From Methylibium petroleiphilum PM1 (GTDB taxonomy: Bacteria; Pseudomonadota; Gammaproteobacteria; Burkholderiales; Burkholderiaceae_C): a stretch of DNA of 64,000 bases. Below the pieces are notes generated by a model. That model did not search any database and was not told the origin of the DNA. It worked only from the letters and a program-made list of their open reading frames with translations. Position 1 is the first letter of the stretch; the number at the start of each line of letters is the position of its first letter. Shown one piece after another: positions 1-7,219 of the stretch. The position numbers and the translations under genes were made by a program. The stretch covers positions 310,001 through 374,000 of the forward strand of contig NC_008826.1 in the NCBI RefSeq assembly GCF_000015725.1. The letters are read 5' to 3'.

Positions 1-153
1 CAGTGGATCTCGCTGCAGTTCGGAACGCTCAAGGGCCGCCACGTGAAGCTCACGCTCGGTGGACCCAAGACGCGCAACGACGCGGCGCTCGAGCGCCTGG
101 TGTCAACGCTCAAGTCGGGCAAGGCAACCGTTTCGGTCGCCAACCCCCGATAG
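1..153 (+). CDS. 3' end of an unknown gene, cut by the window edge
   Basis: Reading frame 1 is open from the first base to a TAG at 151-153 and gives about 50 residues ending in VSVANPR. Third positions are mostly G or C, as in neighbouring genes, and a strong terminator follows at once, so this is most likely the C-terminus of a real plus-strand gene whose start lies outside. The tail is basic (GRHVKLTLGGPKTR). I do not recognise a family. Confidence 0.6.
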   Translation, partial: QWISLQFGTLKGRHVKLTLGGPKTRNDAALERLVSTLKSGKATVSVANPR

Positions 154-175
154 GCGCACGACGCCCAACCTCCAC

Positions 176-211
176 AGCCCGCCCCTCTTCGGAGAGGCGG
201 GCTTTTTCTTT
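176..211 (+). terminator. rho-independent terminator
   Basis: A GC-rich hairpin (AGCCCGCCCCTC, TTCG loop, GAGAGGCGGGCT) is followed by TTTTTCTTT. It ends transcription of the partial gene at 1-153. Confidence 0.9.
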
Positions 212-231
212 CTGACGCACAAGCAGAAACC

Positions 232-260
232 TTGCTGTATCGGGCCGATACTGGTAACAT
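232..260 (+). promoter_or_regulatory. sigma70-like promoter in front of a candidate small RNA
   Basis: TTGCTG at 232-237 and TAACAT at 255-260 are separated by 17 bases. The promoter sits just after one terminator and about 85 bases before the next, with no convincing gene between. Confidence 0.5.
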
Positions 261-266
261 TCAGTC

Positions 267-374
267 TCGGTGTCGGCGGTTGCCGGCATCGTGATGGGAT
301 CGACCGTTCCCGAGGGGCCCTTGATGGGGTTTCCTTACCTTCGCCCCGCGACTAACCCTCGCGGGGTCTTTTTT
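267..374 (+). ncRNA. candidate small RNA of about 105 nt
   Basis: A promoter-like pair at 232-260 and a perfect terminator at 344-374 (CCCCGCG, 9-base loop, CGCGGGG, then TCTTTTTT) bracket about 105 bases. No open frame with a start, a ribosome site and a stop fits inside. The predicted transcript is GC-rich and can form more pairing (GGGGCCC near 314 with GGGGT and CCCC downstream). It could be a regulatory or antisense RNA, or a leader for something now lost. No target is apparent. Confidence 0.4.
344..374 (+). terminator. rho-independent terminator
   Basis: Seven-base-pair GC stem CCCCGCG/CGCGGGG followed by TCTTTTTT. It ends the candidate small RNA. Confidence 0.85.
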
Positions 375-446
375 GGCCAGGGCGAACGTGCAAGAGGCCT
401 GGCGGTCGCCCGCTCAGGCCTCTGCGCTCTGAGAACCGCCCGAGGC

Positions 447-896
447 TCAGCTCCGCGGATCGTCCTTCTGCTGGGCTGCCAGCTGCATGGCCGCCACGGC
501 CGTTGCCGCGATCTGCCACCCCCCAAACCAGACGCTATGCCGGACGGTGTCCACGCCGGCGACGAGGTGGGCGGCAACCGCCGCCAGGTCTACGCCGATC
601 GACGCTGCCATGAACAGGCAAACCGCGCCGAGGTGCCGCGAGCCGCTCAGGTAGATGAGCAGCGGCGTCACGATGGCCCAGCCGGCCAGCTCGCCGACGG
701 CCGGGCGGCCCCCCAGTGCGACATTGCGCAGCATACCGGCCATGACGGCCGCGGTGACGAGCGCGATGAAGCCGCCGCTGCCGAGGCGGACCCCTGGCGG
801 CAGGAGGCGGCCAGGCCTGAGGAAGAGCGCCGTCGCGAAGGACAGCACCGCCACCCCGCCGGCGAGTGCGCCTGCGTACCTCAGCCTGGCCAGCAT
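447..896 (-). CDS. small polytopic membrane protein, unknown function
   Basis: 149 residues with four or five hydrophobic segments (about residues 7-27, 40-60, 70-87, 92-115 and 125-140), so an inner-membrane protein. The ATG at 896 overlaps the TGA of the upstream gene in a TGATG arrangement, which points to translational coupling with the gene at 896-1813. It is the last gene of a minus-strand run that begins with traD. I do not recognise a family; its place suggests an accessory to the coupling protein or entry exclusion, which is only inference. Confidence 0.6.
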   Translation of the reverse strand: MLARLRYAGALAGGVAVLSFATALFLRPGRLLPPGVRLGSGGFIALVTAAVMAGMLRNVALGGRPAVGELAGWAIVTPLLIYLSGSRHLGAVCLFMAASIGVDLAAVAAHLVAGVDTVRHSVWFGGWQIAATAVAAMQLAAQQKDDPRS

Positions 897-1813
897 CAGA
901 ACATCCTCGACCAGCTCAGGTGCGTGCGACTCACCCGGTTCGGCGCCGAACTCAGGTCCATGGCGCGCAGCACCGGGTTGCGCCCGGTCAGGTACCAGCT
1001 GTCGTTGTACTGGGACATCAGGTACTTCTCGCTGAGCAGCTGCAGCGCTTCGCGCATGCGGTCTTCGGTCGGGCGCTTCTTGCTCTTGGCCTCCGTTGCC
1101 GCCGCAGCCACTTCGAGCAGTTGGCTCGAGCGGATGCCCGGATGCATCCAGGCGGCCCGCGCGAGCGCGTAACCCTCGTCGCCGGCCAGCATGTAGATCT
1201 CGCCCTCGACCGAGTCCGGCACAGCATCGATCACGAACGGGAACTCGATCGGGAAGACGTACCAGCGACGCCAGAACTCGTAGTGGATGCGCAGGCGCAG
1301 CACGTCCTTGCGCGTGCCCAGCGCGATGCAGCACCGTTCGAAGGTGAAGTCGCCGAGCGTGCGTCCGAACACCCAGTGCGCGGCCTTGATGTAGTCCTCG
1401 GGCTTGCGCTTGCGGTCGAAGAGGCACTCGACGTTGGCGCGGACCATGTTGAAGCAGATCCGCTCCACGCCCTCTTCGAAGTCCTCCTCGGTGAAGGTCC
1501 TCAGTCCTTCGTCTTTTTTCCGGCGCTTGGGCGCTGCAATGTCGGGTACACCACTGAGTGCGGCGACAGCAAGTTCTTGATCAGGACCGTATGCGAGCGC
1601 ATCAGTCTCTTCATCAGGAACAAGATCCACTTCATCACCACCTTCAGCGTCTCCGCTATCGAAGGCGTCAACACTCGCGAGAAGATTCCCGAAATCAAAG
1701 TTCGAAAGAAGCTGATGCACATCAGAAGGATCAGCAGAATCCCGGCCATCACCAGGTAGGTCATCATGTCGCCGCTCATCGCGTGCTCCTTGCTTGTTCG
1801 TGGGTTTGCTCAT
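896..1813 (-). CDS. unknown protein downstream of traD, start uncertain
   Basis: 305 residues from the ATG at 1813, which lies 23 bases after the traD stop. Residues 1 to about 105 are acidic, rich in Asp, and have unusually low G/C at third positions. From about residue 105 on (LRTFTEEDFEEG) the codon use is normal and the protein looks globular, with ECLFDRKRKPEDY and YEFWRRWYVFPIEFPF. The low-bias part overlaps another frame with a good ribosome site (1501-1779), so the true start may be internal. No family recognised. Its position in the traD operon suggests a transfer role. Confidence 0.55.
   Translation of the reverse strand: MSKPTNKQGARDERRHDDLPGDGRDSADPSDVHQLLSNFDFGNLLASVDAFDSGDAEGGDEVDLVPDEETDALAYGPDQELAVAALSGVPDIAAPKRRKKDEGLRTFTEEDFEEGVERICFNMVRANVECLFDRKRKPEDYIKAAHWVFGRTLGDFTFERCCIALGTRKDVLRLRIHYEFWRRWYVFPIEFPFVIDAVPDSVEGEIYMLAGDEGYALARAAWMHPGIRSSQLLEVAAAATEAKSKKRPTEDRMREALQLLSEKYLMSQYNDSWYLTGRNPVLRAMDLSSAPNRVSRTHLSWSRMF
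1501..1779 (-). CDS. 92-residue single-pass membrane protein overlapping another frame
   Basis: The ATG at 1779 has an AGGAG six to seven bases upstream. The protein starts MSGDMMTYLVMAGILLILL, a clear membrane segment at residues 6-32, followed by a basic amphipathic stretch rich in Lys and Leu. Third positions are G/C-rich here, whereas the overlapping frame (896-1813) is not, so this frame is at least as good a gene. It lies 57 bases after the traD stop. Function unknown. Confidence 0.5.
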   Translation of the reverse strand: MSGDMMTYLVMAGILLILLMCISFFRTLISGIFSRVLTPSIAETLKVVMKWILFLMKRLMRSHTVLIKNLLSPHSVVYPTLQRPSAGKKTKD

Positions 1814-1836
1814 GGTTGTTGCTCTGTCTGGATGGG

Positions 1837-3606
1837 TTACTCGTCGGCCAGCATTTCCTGAGCCGTCTGCTTGCGGTGCCCGGACGGAACGGAGTTGCCG
1901 CCCAGGTACCGATCGCTGTTCTTGAAGTAGTCGGCGCCTTCGACCTGGCGCTCGCGCCGGTGGTGAATGCGAAGCGGCCCGATCTCGCGCGCGACCTCGG
2001 GGTCGACGTAGATCATCGGCACGCGGATGTTGAAGACGGCATCGCCGCCGTACAGGACTACGCACTCGCCCTTGTCCAGCGCCTTCAGGTCTTCGGGGCT
2101 GACGCGGTGGCGCTCTTCCTCGCGCTCACCCTCGGACACGCCCATGCCTTCGCCTTCCCCGCCCTCCGGCGCCACGGCCAGCAGCGGGTTGTTCTCGCTG
2201 CGGTTGTTCGTGTGCGTCATCGACCTCGCGATCTGCATCTCCTTGCCGATCAGGTCGGCCACCGGTTCGGCGGTCTCCTGCGTGCCCAGCTTGAAGAAGA
2301 TCTTGGTCCAGGTGTTGCCCAGCACCATCTGGGCGAAGTCGGGGGACACGACCTCCAGGTTGGCCAGCGTCTGGAAAGCCGGGAAGAGGGCGATCCGCGC
2401 CGAGCGCGCCTGCTCGAACGGGCGCGCCAGCGATGCGACTGCGTACGAGCCGAGCTCGTCCATGAAGGCCAGGAACGGGATCCGGGGCTTCTGGTCTTCC
2501 GGCAGCGCCTGCACCCAGGAGATCGCCGTGCGCAGATCGCCCAGGAACATCTTGCCCATGTTGCCCGCCGCCTCGTTCTTGCCCATGGTCGGCAGGGCCA
2601 CGTAGATGATCTTGTTCTGGCGGATCGCCTCGAACAGATCGATCTCCGGCGAGTAGGTGTTGAGCACCTCGCCGAACTTGCCCGTGCCGAACTGGAACAT
2701 CCGGCCGCCGACGCCGCCGAAGGTCTCCTTCATGCGCTTGATGTCGACCATGTTCTCCAGGCCGCTGCCGGGCTTGCCGCCGCCCTTGTACTGCTCGAGG
2801 AACAGGCTGAGGTTCTTCGTCGCCGCCGAGCCGCCCTTGCTGCGCTTCAGCCGCGACTCCAGCTCCTCGATGGCCTTGTGGTTCATCAGCAGGATGGTCA
2901 GGTCGATGAAGTTGAAGGCCAGGCCGGCCTCCTGCAGCGCTGCGACCAGCGTGGTCAGGCCTTGGTTGGCCGACTGGCGGTAGTGGTCGGCGCCGGGGTT
3001 GTTCTCGGTCGAGGGGATGAGCGAGAGCACGCGCGCCGCGATCTCGTCCGGGTCGCCGCGCAGGATCGGGTTGTAGGAGTGGCTCATGCCCGGATTGCCC
3101 GGGTTCAGGATGAGCAGATCCTGCTCGCGGCCGCACAGGCAGCAATACTGGTAGATCGTCTCGATGTCTTCGGCGTTCATCTTGCCGTCGACGAACGCCA
3201 GGCCGCCGCCGCGCTGGATCTGCTGGTACATCAACAGCTTGCCGAGCACCGTCTTGCCGACACCCGACTGGCCGCCGATCAGGCCGTGCCGCATCAGGTC
3301 TTCGTCGGGGATATAGACCGGATCGCCGGTGTCGGTCCGGTAGCCCAGCAGCAGGCCGTCCGGGCTGGACAGCATGTCGGCCGAGCGGACGTTGATCTTT
3401 GAGGCGAGGGCGTTGGCCTCCTCCCACGGCTGCAGGAAGCGCCGCCCGAGGTGCGCGGCGCCGGCCGCCGCCATGAGGAACGACAGCTTGCCCCCGGACT
3501 CGACGAACGCCGGCGACGACAGGATGGCTCCCGCGCCCAGCGCGGTCATCGCCAACGTGTCCACCGTGCCGCCGATCTTGGCGCGGTACATCGATGCAAA
3601 CGACAT
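1837..3606 (-). CDS. traD: TraD-like type IV coupling protein
   Basis: 589 residues. It is the inner-membrane ATPase that links the relaxosome to the secretion channel. Hydrophobic segments at about residues 14-32 and 42-56 fit the N-terminal anchor. Walker A GGQSGVGKT is near residue 111-119, and Walker B is FLAFMDELGSYA followed by a Q-rich helical motif (ARIALFPAFQTLANLE). The C-terminus is charged. The ATG at 3606 is preceded by AGAAGAGAAG; an upstream in-frame start adds only non-conserved residues. It heads the minus-strand operon 3606-447. In F the gene follows traG, here it is divergent from the tra operon. Confidence 0.88.
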   Translation of the reverse strand: MSFASMYRAKIGGTVDTLAMTALGAGAILSSPAFVESGGKLSFLMAAAGAAHLGRRFLQPWEEANALASKINVRSADMLSSPDGLLLGYRTDTGDPVYIPDEDLMRHGLIGGQSGVGKTVLGKLLMYQQIQRGGGLAFVDGKMNAEDIETIYQYCCLCGREQDLLILNPGNPGMSHSYNPILRGDPDEIAARVLSLIPSTENNPGADHYRQSANQGLTTLVAALQEAGLAFNFIDLTILLMNHKAIEELESRLKRSKGGSAATKNLSLFLEQYKGGGKPGSGLENMVDIKRMKETFGGVGGRMFQFGTGKFGEVLNTYSPEIDLFEAIRQNKIIYVALPTMGKNEAAGNMGKMFLGDLRTAISWVQALPEDQKPRIPFLAFMDELGSYAVASLARPFEQARSARIALFPAFQTLANLEVVSPDFAQMVLGNTWTKIFFKLGTQETAEPVADLIGKEMQIARSMTHTNNRSENNPLLAVAPEGGEGEGMGVSEGEREEERHRVSPEDLKALDKGECVVLYGGDAVFNIRVPMIYVDPEVAREIGPLRIHHRRERQVEGADYFKNSDRYLGGNSVPSGHRKQTAQEMLADE

Positions 3607-3631
3607 GAACTTCTCTTCTGATCGGTGAATG

Positions 3632-3669
3632 AAAAGAGCCCCGAACGCACACAAGGTGCGTCGGGGCTG
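3632..3669 (-). terminator. terminator between the annealing-protein gene and traD
   Basis: On the minus strand, AGCCCCGACGCACC pairs with GGTGCGTTCGGGGCT-like sequence and runs into CTCTTTTCATT. It follows the stop of the gene at 3677-4489, so traD probably has separate transcription or depends on read-through. Confidence 0.8.
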
Positions 3670-3676
3670 TGGGGGG

Positions 3677-4489
3677 TTAAAGAAAGGACTCCTCGCGTTC
3701 GTTGGCGGAACGCTTCGGCTTGCCTTGTGCTCCTTCGCCGTCCAGCTTCAAGCCTTCGTTGGCCAGCAGCATCTGGCGCTCGAACTTGTCCAAGAGCGTG
3801 TCGTTCTCGATGATCTTTCGTGCGGTGGCCTTGTCGCCGATCGAACCCTTGCGGATCCGTTCCTTGTACTGGTGGTACCGCTCCGAGAGTTCGCCCTTCT
3901 TGCCTTCGCCTTGCGGGGCTCCGGCTGCGGCAGGCTGTGCGCTTCCGGCCGGCGTGGTGCCCGTCGGGCTCATGCCAGCTGCGAAAGCAGCTTCGAGGTC
4001 CTGCACGTACTTCGAGTCATCGTAGAGGCCCAAGTGCACGTCAGCACCGAAGCCGAGCATGGACAGCGCCTTGCACATCGCGTCGGTCTGCGACATCTTG
4101 GGCGCTTCTTCGTTCGTGTAGATCTCGCCGGATGTCGACCTGCCAACGAACGTGGTTTGCCCGTAGTGCTTGGCGCTTCCGCGCTTGCCGTCGAGTTCGT
4201 ACCAGACCTCGTAGCGACCAACGTGAACGACCGCGCGCACCGGTGCCCCGCCTTCGGCGGCCGGGTAGCCGATCACGTGCCCTTCCACGAAGCTCTCGCT
4301 GATCAGCTCCACGCCCCAGCCGATGCCGAAGGGACCGAAGACTTCGGTCGCCTTTCGCACCAGGTAGGTCGGGTTGATCGCGGTGCCCTCGAAGCCGCTC
4401 GGACGCGTGAAGCGCCGCGTGTAGGCGGGGTCCGTCGTCTGGACCTGCTCCCAGATCCGCAACCCTGACGGTTGGTTTGTTTGCGTCAT
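3677..4489 (-). CDS. Rad52/Sak-like single-strand annealing protein (probable)
   Basis: 270 residues. The N-terminal 160 residues carry INPTYLVRKATEVFGPFG, GWGVELISE, a Gly/Tyr stretch before TNEEAPKMSQTD, then AMCKALSMLGFGADVHLG. This order resembles phage and plasmid Rad52-superfamily annealing proteins. Residues 170-205 are a Ala/Pro/Gly linker and the C-terminus is charged, as in proteins that bind SSB. Such proteins anneal complementary strands after conjugal entry. It is transcribed from its own divergent promoter and ends at a terminator. Family assignment by eye only; RecT is the alternative. Confidence 0.5.
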   Translation of the reverse strand: MTQTNQPSGLRIWEQVQTTDPAYTRRFTRPSGFEGTAINPTYLVRKATEVFGPFGIGWGVELISESFVEGHVIGYPAAEGGAPVRAVVHVGRYEVWYELDGKRGSAKHYGQTTFVGRSTSGEIYTNEEAPKMSQTDAMCKALSMLGFGADVHLGLYDDSKYVQDLEAAFAAGMSPTGTTPAGSAQPAAAGAPQGEGKKGELSERYHQYKERIRKGSIGDKATARKIIENDTLLDKFERQMLLANEGLKLDGEGAQGKPKRSANEREESFL

Positions 4490-4559
4490 CAGTTCTCCTG
4501 TGAATGCACGCGGGTTTGCGTTGCCATGCGAGATGCGTCACATCGACCCACAAAGCCCG

Positions 4560-4609
4560 GCCGCATAACACTTAGCGATATTCTAGCTGTATCTGGACGC
4601 CTTACACAA
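4560..4609 (-). promoter_or_regulatory. promoter for the annealing-protein gene
   Basis: On the minus strand TTGTGT (4604-4609) and TAGAAT (4580-4585) are 18 bases apart. Just downstream is AAGTGTTATG (4564-4573), a partial copy of the GTGTTATG element found at several other promoters here. Confidence 0.55.
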
Positions 4610-4621
4610 GCGTTCGGATAC

Positions 4622-4650
4622 TTGCGGCGCGTATCGTTACCTGTTAGAGT
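4622..4650 (+). promoter_or_regulatory. promoter of the tra operon
   Basis: TTGCGG at 4622-4627 and TAGAGT at 4645-4650, spacer 17, lie 24 bases before the first tra-region ATG at 4674. It is divergent from the minus-strand promoter at 4580-4609, so the two share about 190 bases. Confidence 0.55.
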
Positions 4651-4673
4651 AGCCATTCGATACAGGAACGGAC

Positions 4674-5327
4674 ATGCACAGACCCAACAACCTCCTCTTC
4701 GCGGCAGCCCTTGCGCTGCTCTCTGCCGGCGCGCTGGCGGCCGACGCTCGTGAGGCGCAAATCCCGTTGAGCGCCGGTGTAGCGCTCGAGCCGGCCCACC
4801 GTGCCCACGTGATCTCCCCGCTGAACCGCCGCTTTCAGGTCGACCTGTCCCGCGCGGCGTGGTTCGTGGCCGAGCCTGCGAAGGTGAAGGTGCTCCTGCC
4901 GGCCGAGGAGCGCGCTCTGCTTGCTGCGCGTGCGGCCGAGCAGGCGTCTGCCTCGGGCCAGGATGGTGGCCTCGATGGCGCCGACAGTTCGCTTGCCACG
5001 CCGCGCGCACCGGATGCCACGGTCTATTTCCCGTTCGACGGCGCCACCGCGCTGGACCTTTCGCCGGCGACTGCCCTGATCCCCCGGGTGACCCAAGGGC
5101 TCGGCCTGCGCCTGACCGGGCACGCCGACTCCCAGGGTTCCGACCTCTACAACCTGCGCTTGTCCGAGCGCCGCGCGCGCGCCGTCTCCAAGGTCTTCCT
5201 CGGTGCCGGGATCTCGGCCGACCGCCTGGAGATCGAGGGTCGTGGCGAACGTGACCTGATCGACCTGGCAGATGGGGCTAAGAACCGTCGCGTCGAGATT
5301 CGCCTGGTGGGCGGGGAGGCCAAGTGA
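4674..5327 (+). CDS. OmpA-family periplasmic protein at the head of the tra operon
   Basis: 217 residues. Signal peptide MHRPNNLLFAAALALLSAGALAA. The C-terminal 105 residues are an OmpA peptidoglycan-binding domain: VYFPFDGATALD, then RLTGHADSQGSDLYNLRLSERRA with the usual Asp/Arg contacts, and DGAKNRRVEIRL. It probably anchors the secretion channel to the cell wall. The stop overlaps the traL GTG start (GTGA), so it is coupled to the pilus genes. An OmpA protein as first tra gene is not part of the F layout. Confidence 0.8.
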   Translation: MHRPNNLLFAAALALLSAGALAADAREAQIPLSAGVALEPAHRAHVISPLNRRFQVDLSRAAWFVAEPAKVKVLLPAEERALLAARAAEQASASGQDGGLDGADSSLATPRAPDATVYFPFDGATALDLSPATALIPRVTQGLGLRLTGHADSQGSDLYNLRLSERRARAVSKVFLGAGISADRLEIEGRGERDLIDLADGAKNRRVEIRLVGGEAK

Positions 5328-5608
5328 AGGAAGTCGAAATCCCTCGCTACGTCGACGCCCAGCCCCAGATCTTCTTCTGGGAGCTCGACGAGGCGATCGT
5401 CTACGTCTCCTGCATGGCGGCCGGCATCTTCATCGGCGGCATGTTCACGCCGATCTCCATGGTCGTGGGTTGGTTCGTCGTGAAGCTGTTCAAGCGCTTC
5501 AAGAACGGCTCGCTCGAGGGCGTGTTGCTGCACATCTGCTACCGCGCCGGCCTGCTTGGCCTGAACAAGCGCTACCGGGACGCGATGAAGCGCGACTTCT
5601 TCCTGTAG
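5324..5608 (+). CDS. traL: TraL-like conjugal transfer protein
   Basis: 94 residues. Family features are the short N-terminus with IPRYVDAQPQIFFWELDE, a hydrophobic segment at about residues 26-55 (MAAGIFIGGMFTPISMVVGWF) and a basic tail with LNKRYRDAMKRDFF. TraL is a VirB3-like inner-membrane protein needed for pilus assembly. The GTG at 5324 overlaps the preceding stop and has GGGGAGG upstream. Followed by traE as in F. Confidence 0.85.
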   Translation: MKEVEIPRYVDAQPQIFFWELDEAIVYVSCMAAGIFIGGMFTPISMVVGWFVVKLFKRFKNGSLEGVLLHICYRAGLLGLNKRYRDAMKRDFFL

Positions 5609-5630
5609 TTTGACGCATGCAACGTATGCG

Positions 5631-5656
5631 CACGTGTTATGTATCTGTGATAGGAT
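5631..5656 (+). promoter_or_regulatory. internal promoter/operator before traE with the shared motif
   Basis: CACGTGTTATGTAT at 5631-5644 differs by one base from the copy at 42555-42568. It fills the 54-base gap between traL and traE, the only early tra gap without overlap. A TTGACG lies at 5610 but its spacing to any -10 is poor, so the exact promoter is uncertain. Confidence 0.45.
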
Positions 5657-5662
5657 AGTCGC

Positions 5663-6304
5663 ATGAACCTGAAGAACATGACCAAGACCTGGCAGGCGGC
5701 GAACAAGGTCGCCGCTCTGATGCTGGTTTCGAACGTCGCTCTGGCGGCGGCGCTGCTCGTTTCGATCGTCGCCTTCTCCGGCAATCGTGAGCGCGTGGTG
5801 CTCGTGCCGCCGCACCTGGAGAAGCGCGTGTCGGTGGGCTGGAACACCGCGGACGCGGAGTACCTGAAGGGCTTCGGCACGTACTTCGCGATGCTGACCG
5901 CGAACGTCACGCCCAAGAGCGCTTCCTTCGTGGCGGACACGCTGTCGAGCGCGGTCTCGCCGGCGATCTACCCGGAGGTGCGTAAGCAGGTCCTGGTGCT
6001 GGCCAAGGATCCCGTGTTCCAGAAGTCCGGCGCGTCGGTCCGCTTCGACCCTATCCAGGTGGAGTACGAGGCGGCCACCAACAAGGTCTTCGTCGTGGGT
6101 GAGATCACGACGAACGACGCGACGGGCCGAATCAGCCGCGTCCAGAGCGTCTACGAGATGGAGATCCGCATGGACAACGGCCGGCCTCAGGTCACCGCCA
6201 TGGCTTCGTACGCCGGTGCCGACCCGCACACGCTCCAGTGGATCGAGAACAACAAGGAGCGCCTGGCTGAACAGCAGGCGCAGGCCGACGCAACCAAGGA
6301 ATGA
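5663..6304 (+). CDS. traE: TraE-like conjugal transfer protein
   Basis: 213 residues, inner-membrane anchored (one segment at about residues 18-42, VAALMLVSNVALAAALLVSIV) with a periplasmic domain starting ERVVLVPPHLEKRVSVGWNTADAEYL, typical of TraE/VirB5-VirB8-like proteins of F-type systems. The stop overlaps the traK start by four bases. It joins the channel core with TraK, TraB and TraV. Confidence 0.88.
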   Translation: MNLKNMTKTWQAANKVAALMLVSNVALAAALLVSIVAFSGNRERVVLVPPHLEKRVSVGWNTADAEYLKGFGTYFAMLTANVTPKSASFVADTLSSAVSPAIYPEVRKQVLVLAKDPVFQKSGASVRFDPIQVEYEAATNKVFVVGEITTNDATGRISRVQSVYEMEIRMDNGRPQVTAMASYAGADPHTLQWIENNKERLAEQQAQADATKE

Positions 6305-7218
6305 GCCCCGTGAAGAATGTCTTTGCCGTCACGCTGGCGTCGGTAGCGCTGAGCGCCGTCGCCCAAACCCTCCCGCCGCCGCCGGTGGTCGCCGCGCCGA
6401 AGTCGGCCGCACCGGTGGTCGCCGCGCCGAAGTCGGCCGCACCGGTGGTCGCCAAAGCTGCCGTCAAGGCGCCCCCCGTGGACGACAAGCTCGTGAAGCG
6501 CGTTGTCGAGCAGCCGTTGCCCGGCCTGGGTGTGATGCCCGGCGAGAAGCAGCTGTCCCGCGCCAACGTGATCCGCGTCCAGTCCGATCGCAACGAGATC
6601 GCCTACGTGAGCTCGTCCATGGCCAACCGAATCTCGACGCCGTTCGACGCGCCTCGCGTGATCGATACCCAGGACGTGGAATATCAGACCGTGGGTCAGT
6701 CGATCTACCTCCTGCCCAAGGACCCCGAGAAGCCGGTTGCGCTCTACATCACGGGCTCGAACGCGAACGACCCCGTCGTCTCGCTCACGCTGGTGCCCAA
6801 GCCCATCCCGCAGCAGACCATCGTGCTGCAGATCGATGCGCCGCTGGCCAAGGGGGGTGTCACGGGCGTCGACTCGGAGCCTGCTCCGGTGACCGACGTC
6901 TACAGCGAGCGCCTGCGCTACCTGCTGCGTCAGGTCGCCTTGAACAAGGTTCCCGAGGGGTTCGCCGAGGGCACGCTGCCCAACGCGGCCGCCGTGCTGC
7001 CGGGCGTTTCGATCCACCCGATGACCCGCTACTCGGGGCCGGCCTATGACATCTACCGCTATCGCATTCGCGGCACGGGTGATCAGGTGGAGCTCGCTGA
7101 GGACGCCTTCTACACCGAAGGTGTGCGTGCTGTCGCCTTCTTCCCGACCGCGGTGATCCGCAAGGGCGAAGAGACCACGATCTTCGTGGTCGCGGACAAG
7201 CGCGCGACGGAGAACTGA
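6301..7218 (+). CDS. traK: TraK-like secretin-type core protein
   Basis: 305 residues, with a signal peptide (MSPVKNVFAVTLASVALSAVA). TraK is the VirB9-like periplasmic ring component that meets TraV and TraB. After a Pro/Ala-rich linker come the beta-rich region (NVIRVQSDRNEIAYVSS, VEYQTVGQSIYLLPKD) and a C-terminal domain. The linker holds two perfect 30-base repeats plus a partial one (6382-6453), giving APKSAAPVV twice. Coupled to traE by an ATGA overlap and followed by traB after one base. Confidence 0.85.
   Translation: MSPVKNVFAVTLASVALSAVAQTLPPPPVVAAPKSAAPVVAAPKSAAPVVAKAAVKAPPVDDKLVKRVVEQPLPGLGVMPGEKQLSRANVIRVQSDRNEIAYVSSSMANRISTPFDAPRVIDTQDVEYQTVGQSIYLLPKDPEKPVALYITGSNANDPVVSLTLVPKPIPQQTIVLQIDAPLAKGGVTGVDSEPAPVTDVYSERLRYLLRQVALNKVPEGFAEGTLPNAAAVLPGVSIHPMTRYSGPAYDIYRYRIRGTGDQVELAEDAFYTEGVRAVAFFPTAVIRKGEETTIFVVADKRATEN
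6382..6453 (+). repeat. 30-bp tandem repeat inside traK
   Basis: Two identical 30-base units at 6382-6411 and 6412-6441, then 12 bases of a third. The reading frame is kept and each unit adds ten residues to the linker after the signal peptide. Such repeats usually vary in number by slippage. Confidence 0.9.
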
Positions 7219-7219
7219 G

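Noticed and set aside
270-1172. Plus-strand open frame of 300 codons after the small-RNA unit
   Set aside because: It crosses the terminator at 344-374 and runs opposite the minus-strand genes; low-complexity product.
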